Source: Microglena sp. YARC (lineage: Eukaryota; Chlorophyta; Chlorophyceae; Chlamydomonadales; Chlamydomonadaceae). From it: DNA of 64,000 nucleotides. A program made the translations under genes and the position numbers. Below the pieces are notes generated by a model, which did no database searches, was not told the DNA's origin, and saw only the letters and a list, made by a program, of their open reading frames with translations. The stretch is taken from NCBI GenBank assembly GCA_022414725.1, contig CM039464.1, positions 14,626,973-14,690,972 of the forward strand, read 5' to 3'. Positions 34,350 through 49,788 of this stretch are shown here, one piece after another. Every line of letters starts with the position of its first letter. Position 1 is the stretch's first letter.

Positions 34350-34893
34350 TCCCCCCCCATTCCTGGTATTCTTCATTCTGGAGATATCCGGGAATTAGAG
34401 GAGTTAAAAGAAAACTAGAGGGACTTTAAATATTTATAAGCAATTTATGCTTTTGAAAGAAAGACTTGGGCTGGCTGGCAGGCTGTCTTAACAGTTGCAA
34501 GGAGAGGACGGAGGCTTAGGAATATCCTGTGGGGCAGGATGTCTGCTCAGGTCAAATCTAAAATAGAAGAAAGCAGACAATCAAGTTGCAATCAATCAAT
34601 ATCTAGGAAAAGTCTGTTCCTTGGTGTCAGGCAGGCTAGGATTGAGGTGATAGAGGTGACTGGTGGAAAGTCAAGTTTAAAGAACTACAAGGGATGCCAT
34701 GTAAACTTGTAATCTATCAACTCTGGCTAGCTACTAGATCAGGAGATCATGTGTCATCAACTGGGTATGGGATCTGGTAGAACCCATCTCTCTTAAGCCT
34801 AGTTGTGATGGCCTGGTGCAGGTCATCCCACAGGTCAGCTGTGGGGTCAGAGTGGAAGGCAGGAGGGCAGAAGTTGAGGATGAAACAGTCTTG

Positions 34894-37389
34894 CTAATTA
34901 CAGGGCATGATGGCATCATCAACGTAGATCAGGATAGGACTGGGCTCTCCATCTGTCCTGATCTGATGGGACTGCATGAGGAGTCCTGGCTGCCTGTGGG
35001 CTGCATTGCAGTATGCACTGACCATGGCTGCCTGCAGGCAGATGGTCCACTTCAATCTATCCTTCATGCTGGCTGAGCAGGTGTCATACTTACATATGAG
35101 AGTGGCCAGAAGCTTAGAGTGCAAGTGGATAGGGGTAATAACTGGTGCAGGATTGGTGGGCATATCCTGTTCTCTCCAGATTTGGTTTGGAAGGGACCTC
35201 AGGTGCTTGTACCTTGCATAGAAATCGTGGATCAAGGTGTATAAGGGGACCCTGAGCATGTTGATTATGCAGGGTGGGGTAGGCAAGAGCATCATGTGAT
35301 CTAATATCTCCATCAGTTCCCCCAGGGGATAGTATCCCTCCCTGTGGTTCTCAAGGGTGTAGCTGACAGCAGGCATGTGGGCATTGTTCTGTATGTCAGC
35401 TTGGGAACCTGGTTCTGATGTGGGAGGTGTGCTACCTGGAGAGAAGTCTGTGATGCCAGTGGGGACCATGGTCTGGAGGAGTATGTTCTCCTGAAAGAGG
35501 GACAGGATGGCAGTGGCCAACTGTGTAGGTTTGTCTGCAGGTTGCTCTACTGCTGGCTCTACTGGGGGCTCTACTGGTGGCTCAGCTGCTGGCTGTACTG
35601 GTGGCTCTACTGGTGGATCTACTGGTAGCTTCACTGGTGGCTCTACTGGTGGCTCTACTGGTGGCTTTACTGGTGGCTGTGCTTGTGGCTCTACTGGTGG
35701 CTCTACTGGTGGCTGGATAGTCTGCTGGCTGGCTACAGATGGATACCTCTTCTTATAGATCTCCAGCATTGATGCTTTCATGTTGGCCAACTGTTGGGCA
35801 ACATCTATGGCATCATCATCCTGGCTACAACTAGGGGCACTATCTGGCATGACCTCTACATATCCTGCTTCTCTATGACAGTCTGACCAGTACAGGTAGT
35901 CTGGGGAAGGCTCACCATTGGATTTCTTCTGGTACTGGACAGTGGCAGGAGCTCTAGGGGGTGCTGGGGGCACTGGGACAGGAGGGCCTGTTGGCTTGGA
36001 CTGGAGAAGGGTGTCCATGGGTGGTTTATGAGCCAAGTTTGTGTCAGGTGAGGGGCACTGTGTAGAGGAATGTCCAAATCCATCACAGTTCCAGCATGTC
36101 ATATCTGGCTTTCTCTTATCTCTTTTCCTGGTACGGCTGGGGGAAGCAGGGATAGGGCTTGTAGATGGAGGGTCAGCAGGGTCAGCAGAAGTGGAGGGAG
36201 GGGAGGAGACAGGAGCTGGTGGAGATGGGGGAGGAGGAGCAGAAACTGACGGTGGCAATGGAGGAGGAGGAGGAGGAGCTGAGGGTGACGATGAAGGAGG
36301 AGGAGATGCCAGTTCAGTGAGGCGGTCTGCAGAGTCCTTGAACCGTTGAGTCCATTTAGCTCTTCCTGCTGAGCATAAATGGTGTACCATGACGTTAGGG
36401 TTCAGGTACCATGGGTCAACTGGGCTGTCTTGATCTGGGTGATCTTTAGGCTTGGGGTAGAATACATCTGTGGTATAGACTCCCCCTTTGGCATTGTTGT
36501 GGCAGACCAGGACAGGCAGAAGTGATGGTCCAGGCTCAGCGTCCTGTCCTATGTCCTCTTGGAAAGGGAGGCATAGGGTAGCCTGGGAGTCATCCAAAGA
36601 AAGGGTAATAGCATCATCTTGTCTCTTCATAGCTGGGATGCTGATGAGTTGCAGTGGAATGCGATTGTGTGGAATGATGAGTGGCATGGGGTCACTAGCA
36701 ATGGGACATATATGAACATCCTTGAGGGTTAGGACCAAGCCATTGTGTGCTTGGATTACAGCTGTGCCTGTGGAGGAGCACATACGTGGATGGGGATGTC
36801 CTGGGAAGAACACTGGTATTGGAGGAGATAGAGGTATGATTCTGATGAGAGCATGCTTGTTGTAGGTAAGGTGATGGATTGAATCAGAGCTGAGTACCCA
36901 GTCATGTGCCATGGGCAGGGAAGGGTAGAAACACATAATTGTAGTGCCAGGTGGGTGCTCAGAGGTGGTTGGATCAGAAGTAGCATCTTCATGGTCCTCA
37001 CTACTGTGGGTGTTCTGCAAAGTGGGGGAATTTCCTATCTCTGAGACAGTGTGAAGGACAGGTGCAGGCTCAGGAGTAGGGTCTTGGTCTTGTTGGTCCC
37101 CACTACTGTGGGTATTCTGCAGAGTGGGGGTGTTTCCTATCTCTGAGACAGTGTGAACGACACGATGATCAGCAGGACAGGGCAGGACACTGGAGATCTT
37201 ACTTTCAATCATGGCTTCCCGCTCTTTGAGCATGTCCTCTTTCCACTCTGGATACCATCCAGGTTTATGAGCATCTGGATGGACAGGTGGCACCGTAGGC
37301 AGCAGATGCTTGGTCTTCAGGTTGATCAGATGATCCAGCAGGGTCATCTTCTCCAATCCAGAATTCCTGTCCCGGTGATGATGGGACAC
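34894..37389 (-). CDS. Element A second ORF: protease-like, CCHC knuckle, repeats
   Basis: An 831-codon frame. Order: LLDHLINLKTKHLL and PGWYPEWKED near the start; two copies of HTVSEIGN-PTLQNTHSS; a copia-type retropepsin-like stretch (WVLSSDSIHHLTYNKHALI, then GTAVIQ...LVLTLKDVHICPI) in which the catalytic DSG is replaced; Pro/Ser-rich linker; a CCHC knuckle CWNCDGFGHSSTQC; a PPVEPPVEPP repeat; and a C-terminal LKWTICLQAAMV also found in element B. No polymerase motifs. The zinc knuckle after the protease-like part is the reverse of the usual gag-PR order. Confidence 0.6.
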   Translation of the reverse strand: MSHHHRDRNSGLEKMTLLDHLINLKTKHLLPTVPPVHPDAHKPGWYPEWKEDMLKEREAMIESKISSVLPCPADHRVVHTVSEIGNTPTLQNTHSSGDQQDQDPTPEPAPVLHTVSEIGNSPTLQNTHSSEDHEDATSDPTTSEHPPGTTIMCFYPSLPMAHDWVLSSDSIHHLTYNKHALIRIIPLSPPIPVFFPGHPHPRMCSSTGTAVIQAHNGLVLTLKDVHICPIASDPMPLIIPHNRIPLQLISIPAMKRQDDAITLSLDDSQATLCLPFQEDIGQDAEPGPSLLPVLVCHNNAKGGVYTTDVFYPKPKDHPDQDSPVDPWYLNPNVMVHHLCSAGRAKWTQRFKDSADRLTELASPPPSSSPSAPPPPPPLPPSVSAPPPPSPPAPVSSPPSTSADPADPPSTSPIPASPSRTRKRDKRKPDMTCWNCDGFGHSSTQCPSPDTNLAHKPPMDTLLQSKPTGPPVPVPPAPPRAPATVQYQKKSNGEPSPDYLYWSDCHREAGYVEVMPDSAPSCSQDDDAIDVAQQLANMKASMLEIYKKRYPSVASQQTIQPPVEPPVEPQAQPPVKPPVEPPVEPPVKLPVDPPVEPPVQPAAEPPVEPPVEPAVEQPADKPTQLATAILSLFQENILLQTMVPTGITDFSPGSTPPTSEPGSQADIQNNAHMPAVSYTLENHREGYYPLGELMEILDHMMLLPTPPCIINMLRVPLYTLIHDFYARYKHLRSLPNQIWREQDMPTNPAPVITPIHLHSKLLATLICKYDTCSASMKDRLKWTICLQAAMVSAYCNAAHRQPGLLMQSHQIRTDGEPSPILIYVDDAIMPCN

Positions 37390-38087
37390 CAGTCGCAGTC
37401 GGCTGGTTTACAGGAATCGGCCTGGAGGGGCCTGGAGGAGGTTGAGGTCGCTCTTCGTAGCGACCCTCTTGGATGTCCTTGAACCAGTTAGGGTCCTTCT
37501 CCAGGCTCGCGCAGAGACTGGCCTTGAGTTTGGCGTCGTCCAAGGGCGGGGCAGAGGACAAGAGGATCATTGGGACACAGAGGCATCTTCGGTGGTGGAG
37601 GAGGAGCATCCACGAATGGCGTTGGTGGTGGCGCATTCCGGTCAGAGGGGGACCTGGATGCTCGGCGGATGGGAAGAGCTGCATTGCGATGGATGGAGTG
37701 GCGAGAGAAGTTTAGAGATCTGATGGTTGTGGGAATTGGAGTTTGGATAGGAGGATCTAGCATGAAACCTGATCCATACTCAGTTTTCAGATAGCGCAAA
37801 GCAGACGCTGCATTGTTAGTGCGGTTACGAAGAATGGATGAGTGGACTGAGTCGCAAATGTGGTCCATAGCAATAAAGTTGCTGATGGCAGTGATATTAC
37901 TGCCGGGCAAGGTGAAGTAGTGCATGCCGTCTTTCGGTTCTGAAGACGGAATGAAGTCTCTGTCACCATCAAGCACCGAATGCCTACAGATGTTGTCCAG
38001 CATTGGGCTGGTCATGTCCTTGTACCAGGTAGCAAAGGTTTCAAGTGTTCCCTTACCGTCGAACTTGGGGTATTGCGGCGCATCCAT
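37265..38087 (-). pseudogene. Element A gag-like ORF, frameshifted
   Basis: ATG at 38087: MDAPQYPKFDGKGTLETFAT then WYKD, followed by IAMDHICDSVHSSILRNRTN, resembling copia-type gag. The frame ends near 37488, while related sequence (LKASLCASLEKDPNWFKDIQ, EGRYEERPQPPPGP) continues in another frame to about 37300. At least two frame changes separate gag from the second ORF; programmed frameshifting is possible but decay is as likely. Confidence 0.6.
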
Positions 38088-38636
38088 GGCGATGGTCAGG
38101 GGCAGGGCAAAGCTCAAGTAGATGGGAAAGGCGGGATTAGGGAGTGGGAGATCTGAGTACGATAAAACACGAGATCTGGGGTCGGGTATTTGGGGATAGG
38201 GGTGGGGAAAGTTGCAAGCAACGGGGTGGGGTACGAGGAGGGTTTGGGGAAGGAAGGGTTGGGGTGAAGTCCAACTGGGGAGAGATCTGGAGGGTTTGAT
38301 AGGTCAGGAGGTGGTTGAGAGACGGCTGAGGCTGAGTAAGCAACGGGACGTGGGAGATGGGAAGGGGGTGGTGGGGGCGCAGTGGAGGTAGAGATGGTTG
38401 TCAGGGGGGTGAGGGGGGTGTGCTGGACGACAGCTTGATGCTCAATGGAGCAGAATCAATCCGGATACGCGGATGATATACCGCACAAGAGTGGTGTCAT
38501 AGCGGGGAGGTTCTTGTCGGGTGGAGAGCCTTACTCGATCCTTTCAATTGATTCACTCCGCGCGACAACAATCAAAATGCCCTTCAGCTCGGAATACCGT
38601 CGAGCAAGGACAATCTAAAGCGAAGGGACCGTAACC

Positions 38637-38882
38637 TGTGAATTTCCGGAGTATGTGCAGAGCATAGAGACGAGGGGAAGACGGTAAGGATAAGATCTTT
38701 ACAGTTAGATAAGCATTCGATCAATGCGCTAGGAGAAAGTACTGGGATGCCGCGGTACCTCATGGTACCGGCATCAGAGTCCGTGCCATAGCTGGCAGCG
38801 GCACAGCAGTACAGTGCAGCAGGGAGGAGTCCTGTGCACTCTAAGTCACTCTAGGTGAGCCGGTGAAACCCGGTGAATAACA
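38637..38882 (-). repeat. 5' LTR of element A
   Basis: Same 246-bp sequence as 34104-34349; followed on the plus strand by GCAGT, the target duplication. Confidence 0.93.
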
Positions 38883-38933
38883 GCAGTGGGGGTGTGCTCG
38901 CTCTCCATGCTATGCTAGCTCAAAGGTACCGCA

Positions 38934-39242
38934 TTACATAAAAGAACCCCCCATTCCTGCAATAAATCGTCTGGGACGAACAAGCATTTCAATATTTGAT
39001 ACAAGGTCAACACCGAACAGCACACAAACACATATACCGCACGCTCGCACGAATCTTTGGCGAGAATCAACACCAGATCGATCTTCCTCGAACTCTCCGA
39101 GGATCCGAACGATTTTGTGCTTGAGAACTTCGGATTCTCGGGAAGTCCCCTTCATGCCATCTTCCTCCCGTATGTAGGAAGCAAACTGATCTAGATGGAA
39201 AACAAGAAGATTCTTCTTGGCGAGGTAAGCACCAGTACGCAT
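38934..39242 (-). CDS. Hypothetical 102-residue ORF next to element A
   Basis: ATG-started frame MRTGAYLAKKNLLVFHLDQF then YIREEDGMKG, SEVLKHKIVRILGEFEEDRS and a Cys-rich CGICVCVLF. Charged, non-repetitive, protein-like, but no family recognised. Its end overlaps ATGGGGGG, which resembles the polypurine tract of the LTR elements, so it may be retroelement debris. On the opposite strand ATGGAAAACAAGAAGATTC runs into a GAG/GTAAGC donor, an alternative coding reading. Confidence 0.25.
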   Translation of the reverse strand: MRTGAYLAKKNLLVFHLDQFASYIREEDGMKGTSRESEVLKHKIVRILGEFEEDRSGVDSRQRFVRACGICVCVLFGVDLVSNIEMLVRPRRFIAGMGGSFM

Positions 39243-41040
39243 GTTTACACAGCGTTGCGGACTTGCGGCCTTGAGTTATATTGGTTATTCTAACCCCTGA
39301 TTCTACTTAGCCCGCTTCTTCCGAGGTTGCCGTCAAGGCACCTTTGATTGGCCTGTGTTTCTAGCTCTATCCGATCTAGACAGCTGCATAGTTTTTGAAT
39401 TCTGCTCAACGCCGGCCATCAGCCTTTTGCAAGCGGGCTACCCCCAAATCCACTTTCCCTCCAGATCACCAATCCCTGCCAATCCCTACTACGTTATGCC
39501 ACACGACATGTCTGTGCGCGATCCGCTTCGTGTTAGTAGCTCCGAGCCGAGCCGCTGTAACACAAGGCTAGTCCACGCTGGTCCGCCACAGTCTGCTCCC
39601 ATTTCCGAAACCATTGTTCTTAAATCTAACCTTACCTCGTTGTTGGTTCGATGACATCGTCAACCAGCGCCTAGGCTGCTCACCGTCTGCGGGCGTAGTT
39701 AACATGGGTGGTATGGACACTGCTACGCCCGGCAGCGCCACACGCCAAATTGACAGTGTAGTCACACTTACTTCGTTGCACCCTACTTGTTTCTTTATCA
39801 GGTGGAGCAGGCGGCATTGAAGGAGGGAGGAAAGATGGTTGTCGGAAAGTGTAGTCTGTTGTTGTCATGATCTTAACCGTGAACGTTCGAATGTCTGCAA
39901 GTTACAGCCAGATTCGTTGGGGACCAGTTTATCACCAGCAGCAGCTTGAATTAGCCCCACTTGTTATAACCATTCAGCGGATTATTTGGATTTGGGGTTT
40001 CAAAACACTTCGTATTTATTACCTCGAGCTTGAGAATTTTGCCTGCGAATTTTGAATATTTGCCTGAGAATCGAGAATTCGGAGAATTCCAGAGAATTCC
40101 AGAGAATTCCGAGAATTGTTAGATAGTTTGCCTGAAAACGTTTAGGTACGAACTACATAACTTCGAGACCCAAATCTGAATGGCTGTAATTTATAACATT
40201 ATTGGTTATTCGAGGATGGGCATGTCCCTAAAGCTTATTAGGCTACCCCTGGGCTGTAGCACACGTTATATTACATTAAATTGTCGTAGGCAGGCTGTTA
40301 TGGGATGACTCCTATCATCCCACGGGACACTCCGGGTCTTGTCCCGTAGTGCTACAGGCAAGGTCATCGAGGTGAGGCCTCACCTTGATGACCTGCCATG
40401 ACCTCACCTTGATGACCTCACCTTGATCTTAACTGTCCACTGTTCCTTTTTGGGGCAACGCGTAGCAGCTTCTAGGCAGCTCCCTTTCCCTGTCTTTGTG
40501 CCCAAAACTTAAGCTAGATTGTGTGCCTGAAAGCTGACATGAAGGACATTCGAATGCAGCCGAAAGCTTTATGATTGGGCTAGTGTCCGGATAATTGAGC
40601 TGACTGGAAGCTACCATGTGTAGCCCTAAAAAGAAACACTACACCTGTCATGTTCTAAGTCCTCCCAAGCTTATCATGGTGCTTTTGTAAGTACCATTAT
40701 TTTTCTTTTCATCTACGAGCAGCAGCTTCTAGGAAGCCTCCTGGGCTCTCTCTTCGTCCAAACCGTAAGCAACCTAGGCACCTGGAAGCTGATATCATCA
40801 GCTTTCTAGTGCTACTGTAATCTTTTTGTTTGTCCCAGTGGCAGTCTGAGGGAGCTGCCTAGAAGCTGCTGCCGGTGGCCGAAAAGTAAAGCAGTGGTTA
40901 GTACCAAGCCCTGGTATAATGTGTGGTGGATCTCTCCCCCAATAGCATATATGGACTGGTTTTAGTAGAGGAACACCCTAGTTCCCCTCCCTTGTCATTC
41001 TGAGGGCTAGAAAAAGTGCCTGAAAAGTACCTAATGTTTT
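39243..41040. other. Intergenic stretch with inverted-repeat element
   Basis: Contains GAATTCCGAGAATT-rich repeats (40060-40120), a TTTAGCC/GGCTACCCCTGGGCTG dispersed motif (40214-40255) and an inverted repeat: AGCAGCTTCTAGGCAGCTCC at 40468 and its reverse complement near 40855, a likely foldback element. A possible terminal exon (VEQAALKEGGKMVVGKC, 39802-39868) cannot be tied to a gene. Confidence 0.4.
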
Positions 41041-41140
41041 GAAAATGTCAGATGATCTCCTCCCCCCCCCCCCCCCCCCCCCCCCCGCGGCCCAAACTTT
41101 GGAGGACCAACACTTTTTTCTACTGGGCCAACTTAAGAAA

Positions 41141-42003
41141 TTACATTACATTACATTACATGTTAAAGTCTACTTGACACCGCGAGGGTGTATGAGACTC
41201 TGTGCTTTAAACAAAAAGAAAAAGCACCCACAAAGCAAAAAACCCCATTACATCAGGGGTGTGTCGAGGACAAACAAACCAAACTCCCAACCACCGTTTT
41301 GGTGGCGTAGGTATTAAACCCCCAGCAGGACCCAGATCTCAACCACTTACAGTGGCGGAGGTAAGAAGCTAACAAATGAGAAGTCACAAGAAGAAAAAAA
41401 AGGGATAATAAATTACGGTGCCACTAAGCAGTCCAGGGCTTCCTGTCTTGCTCTTCTACAAGTAGAAAGATAGTCGGCTAGGTTGCTCCAAAAAGACTTA
41501 GTGCCATTTCCATTCATAAAGGTTCTGAATGTGGAATCGCAGAATTCCACATTCCATACGGTTAAGTCGGTATCCTCATGGACATGCCTATAAATATCTG
41601 TAAACAGCTTCTGGTAGCGGAGGCGGATATCATTATAAAAAGGGCACTCAAACATCTGCATTTCAACCTCAGGTTTTTGGAACCCACACATTTGACAGTG
41701 TCTCATTGAGCGAGGGATGTGTGCTCTATCCACCACCCTCATTCTTTCTGTGTTCAGCCAATGGGAACCCATTCTAAACTGTGCTATAGAACGAATCTGA
41801 TCCTGCTTATGTAAGGCGGATGTAAAGGGAATCAAGCCATTCTCATCATTGCTGTTGGCTGCGAACCATTTTTGGTATCGGAGGCGTTTAAAGCCAACCC
41901 TTCTCTCATCAGGGATGTCTCTTACTGCATTGGTGTCACTTGGGTACTTAAACCTCCATGTCTCTAACTGCATTGGTGTCACTTGGGTACTTAAACCTCC
42001 ATG
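41141..42003 (-). mobile_element. LINE copy A, 5'-truncated, (TACAT)n tail
   Basis: The minus strand encodes the C-terminal part of a LINE protein (YPSDTNAVRDIPDERRVGFK, MGSHWLNTERMRVVDRAHIP, zinc-knuckle-like CQMCGFQK...MFECPF, ending RRARQEALDCLVAP), then a 3' UTR and an ATGTA pentamer tail. Its 5' end has a 43-bp tandem duplication (CTTGGGTACTTAAACCTCCA twice). Nearly identical to copies at 47290-49018 and 54952-57314. Confidence 0.92.
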
Positions 42004-42212
42004 AAATATAACCTGATTCTTCATCCTCTCTATCACTCCATGATATCTACAAAGTTGAGGGATGGTGTCATTTTGGTTTGAAGTTGCCCCCCCCCCCCCC
42101 CCCACTGGTTAGTCCCTAAGAAAAGCACCATGACAAGTTTGGGAGTACTCCGGATATATTGTAAAATTGTCCTAGCATTTAGACATAGTAAAAATAACAG
42201 TGCCGGTACCTC

Positions 42213-42262
42213 TAGTCTAGTCTAGTCTAGTCTAGTCTAGTCTAGTCTAGTCTAGTCTAGTC
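42213..42262. repeat. (CTAGT)n pentanucleotide repeat
   Basis: About ten copies of CTAGT, followed by a G run. 42264-42840 shows no gene; a (TA)n stretch lies at 42565-42600 and a C run at 42748-42763. Confidence 0.95.
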
Positions 42263-42844
42263 CAGTCAGGGGGGGGGGGTCTAGTAAAGCGGACAATCGG
42301 GCAGGAAAATATCTGATATGACGTCCGCTATTATAATGTTTATATCAGCTTAATACACAAAACGATTGAGTGAACCGAAATTGATGCTGATAGTATACTA
42401 GCATCTGAGCCCGTCATACCGACGGGAGGACCCCCCGTGGCCACGTCAGCGACAGGTCTCGGAAAATCGAGATCCGAAACCACTTAAACCAAAAACCCAA
42501 CTGCCTGGGCCAAAAGCAGTTAAACCCTCGACGGACATGGAACTATTATCTATAGGATCTGTAATATATATATATATATTTATATTATATATATTAACAA
42601 ATACATATCTGATACGCTCTCTCTAAGATCAGAACAAATAAAGGGTGTTGGGGTGGTGTAGTGGCGGTGCAATAAACCTCTTCCATAAACCCACCGCCTT
42701 ATTTCTTGCTTAATTAAGCCCATTTCTAAGCGGAAACTGTTGATAGACCCCCCCCCCCCCCCCTCCCCCCGGATGTGTGGAGCGGGCTTGCCTTGGGTCA
42801 ACAATGGCCTGCATGTATATGACAATTCAATGCAATGTAATGTA

Positions 42845-43030
42845 GTTGGCTGAGCCCCCTCTTCAAGGCCCCCTCTTCAAGGGGGCGGGAGCCCCCAGGG
42901 TTACCTATTTTGTCCGTCCGACCGTCTGACGAGGCGAAGCCTGACATGTCAACCAACGGTCTCGTAACTAACCACATTCCGTTGCGAACACTCTCCAATT
43001 TTTAACGTCGCTTGCGACGCTGCATACAAC
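42845..43030 (+). repeat. Dispersed repeat with GCGACGCTGC end, copy 3
   Basis: GGGGGCGGGAGCCCCCAGGG, GTCCGTCCGACCGTCTGAC, GAAGCCTGACATGTCAACCA and CGTCGCTTGCGACGCTGCAT match the copy at 26808-27015. It sits between two short ATGTA pentamer stretches (42830 and 43036-43065), as if inserted into a LINE tail. Confidence 0.65.
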
Positions 43031-43217
43031 TTGTGTAATGTGATGTGATGTAATGTAATGTAAACTGTCATTTGATCTGGTGATCTTCCCTCTTACCACA
43101 CTATGGTGTATGTTTCATTTGCTATTAGCTGATCTGGCTTGCTTCAACGTGTACATTGCCAGAGATACCGACCCACAACCAAAATAACATGCACCTCTAC
43201 CCCTATATTTACTGACC

Positions 43218-44731
43218 AGCCATATATACAGATGGAAGTGCCATCATAGACAAAGACGGCGTCCTCCGCCTAGGGGCAGGCGTATACTCCCCCAGGGCCG
43301 CTTCACGTTGCCTCCGCATAGACCCTGGCGGACAGGGCATCACTGCCGACATCAATCGCGCCGAACTCGTGGCAATCCAACAAGCACTCATACACTCCGA
43401 AATAGATGAAGAACTCACCATCTACTCCGACAGCTTATGTTCCTTGCAGCTTATTAACCTGCACATTTACCATCCCAGCAGGACCCGGGAAAACAAACAC
43501 CGTGACCTCCTGCAAGACATCGCCATCCACATTATCAACAGACACAACGCTGCTGCTACCACGCGCCTGCTTAAGGTCCGATCTCACTCAGGAATCATAG
43601 GGAATGACGAGGCAGACACGCTCGCGAAAGAAGCGACGACAGGATACAATGTAATTGGGCCAGTTAAAACAGGGGAACATGCGCACCTCAATATGCACTG
43701 GCCGTCTGTCCAGCCCCCAAATCTATTAATGGGGACCAGCCCCCCCGGCACCCGGCCAACAATCTCACCAAGGGTATCAAGGCTAACCTCCCCACCCCCC
43801 TGCACACCGGGCATGCCAACACCACGGGCATATACTCCTCCATGTGGGAGCAAGCCACCCCCTTCCTCCTCCCTCAGGCTAGTAATCGTTTCTGGCAATC
43901 CACCGACATGAAATGGTGGTAAAAAATACAAATCCACAAGGCTCGGTGGGACGCTTATGGACTAGGAAATTGGCGTACAGATACAAACGCCCCTATGGTA
44001 CTAGCACTAGCCCCCCTCTGATGATAACTGCCCTCTTTGTCGCAAAGCACAGGACGGAGCTGGCCATATTCTTGCTGGGTGCAGCCACCCTGTCTTCAAA
44101 GGAATGTATATTAACAGACATAATAAGGCGGTCCAACTCATCCAAAAGGCAGTAGCCAAAGGAGCTCTGGGGGCTCTCCCCATGTACATGGATGCAGGCA
44201 CTTGTGAAGCGACCTCCGACATTCCCACAAGACCCCAGCCACCCTCAAACCCCCTGATCTTCCCCAAGCCACATGGGATAAATACAGGCCTGATCTCCTC
44301 CTCATTGACGACGAATCCAAACCAAGAAAAGCCTACCTAGTTGAACTGGGCTACTGCTCAGACACTAACCACCAAATCAAATTCCAGGAAAAGAGCGTTC
44401 AGCATAAGGAGCTCCAACGTATCCTTCAACAACAAGGATTCCTTGTACACTACCTAATCTTCACCATAGGTACCACTGGTACCATACCAATCCCAACTAT
44501 TACCAATCTCTCCACCTTAGGGATCAGTCGCGAACACGTAGACAAAACTCATCTCTAAGCTGCACAGAGAATCTACCGCCTCCTGTACCAGCATTCTTGC
44601 CACACGTCGCATGAAGGAGTCCCTCCCGCCTGGAGGGTGACACTTACTATGTCTGCCATGGTGACTTTCCCCAGCTGCGGCGTACGGGAGGGTCCCCTTA
44701 ACACCACGCCCCTCCAGGCGTTATCTTTTTT
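43218..44731 (+). mobile_element. Dualen/RandI-like LINE 3' part: RNase H, CCHC, restriction-like endonuclease
   Basis: Order along the strand: RNase H (YTDGSA at 43224, INRAELVAIQQAL, YSDSLCSLQLI, VRSHSGIIGNDEADTLAKEA); a zinc knuckle CPLCRKAQDGAGHILAGC followed by YINRHNKAVQLIQKAV; then YRPDLLLIDDE...AYLVELGYC...QHKEL, the PD-(D/E)xK-type endonuclease region, to a TAA at about 44560. A 3' region ends CCCTTAACACCACGCCCCTC and a T run. RNase H followed by CCHC and a restriction-like nuclease is the Dualen arrangement. Frame changes near 43730 and 44020 and a TAA at about 43921 show decay. No reverse transcriptase in front: 5'-truncated. Confidence 0.72.
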
Positions 44732-44921
44732 TTTTTTTACTGACCAGCCCCCCCCCCCCCCCCACCCACCCACCCACCCACACCGCCCAAGGGGGGGGCC
44801 CTAAGTCAAATTTTGTACTGCAATGAGGAAGCTCAAATAACATGAATGGATGTGGCCCTGTCACGCAGGTCTGTTGAGTGACTGCTCCCACACCGCCACC
44901 AACACAGCCATACCAAGCAGC

Positions 44922-49673
<4,752 letters not shown>

Positions 49674-49788
49674 GAAGATGAAGAGGAAGAGGAGGAGGAG
49701 GAAGGCGAGGACTGAGTATATATGCTCTAGTGAAGATGAGGTGCATGGAGTACCCAGCATAGGCGCTCTTAATATTACTTGATCCCAC

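Larger units (their letters stand above)
34104..38882 (-). mobile_element. LTR retrotransposon A, gag-type, non-autonomous, 4.78 kb
   Basis: Two 246-bp LTRs (34104-34349 and 38637-38882) differ at only two positions that I can see and run TG...CA. The 5-bp target duplication GCAGT lies at 34099-34103 and 38883-38887. On the coding (minus) strand a polypurine tract GAATGGGGGGGGA abuts the 3' LTR, and GGTTACGGTCCCTTCGC follows the 5' LTR as the likely primer-binding site. The interior encodes a gag-like protein, a CCHC knuckle and a degenerate protease-like region, but no reverse transcriptase, RNase H or integrase motif. It must depend on another element for mobility. LTR near-identity indicates a recent insertion. 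Confidence 0.92.

Noticed and set aside
35507..36349. Gly/Ser/Thr-rich ORFs on the plus strand
   Set aside because: Shadows of the Pro-rich and PPVEPP-repeat coding region of LTR element A on the other strand.
41039..41317. Conserved-looking peptide HVKVYLTPRGCMRL also seen near 49000, 55000 and 63100
   Set aside because: It is the antisense translation of the LINE 3' UTR and tail, present wherever that LINE inserted.
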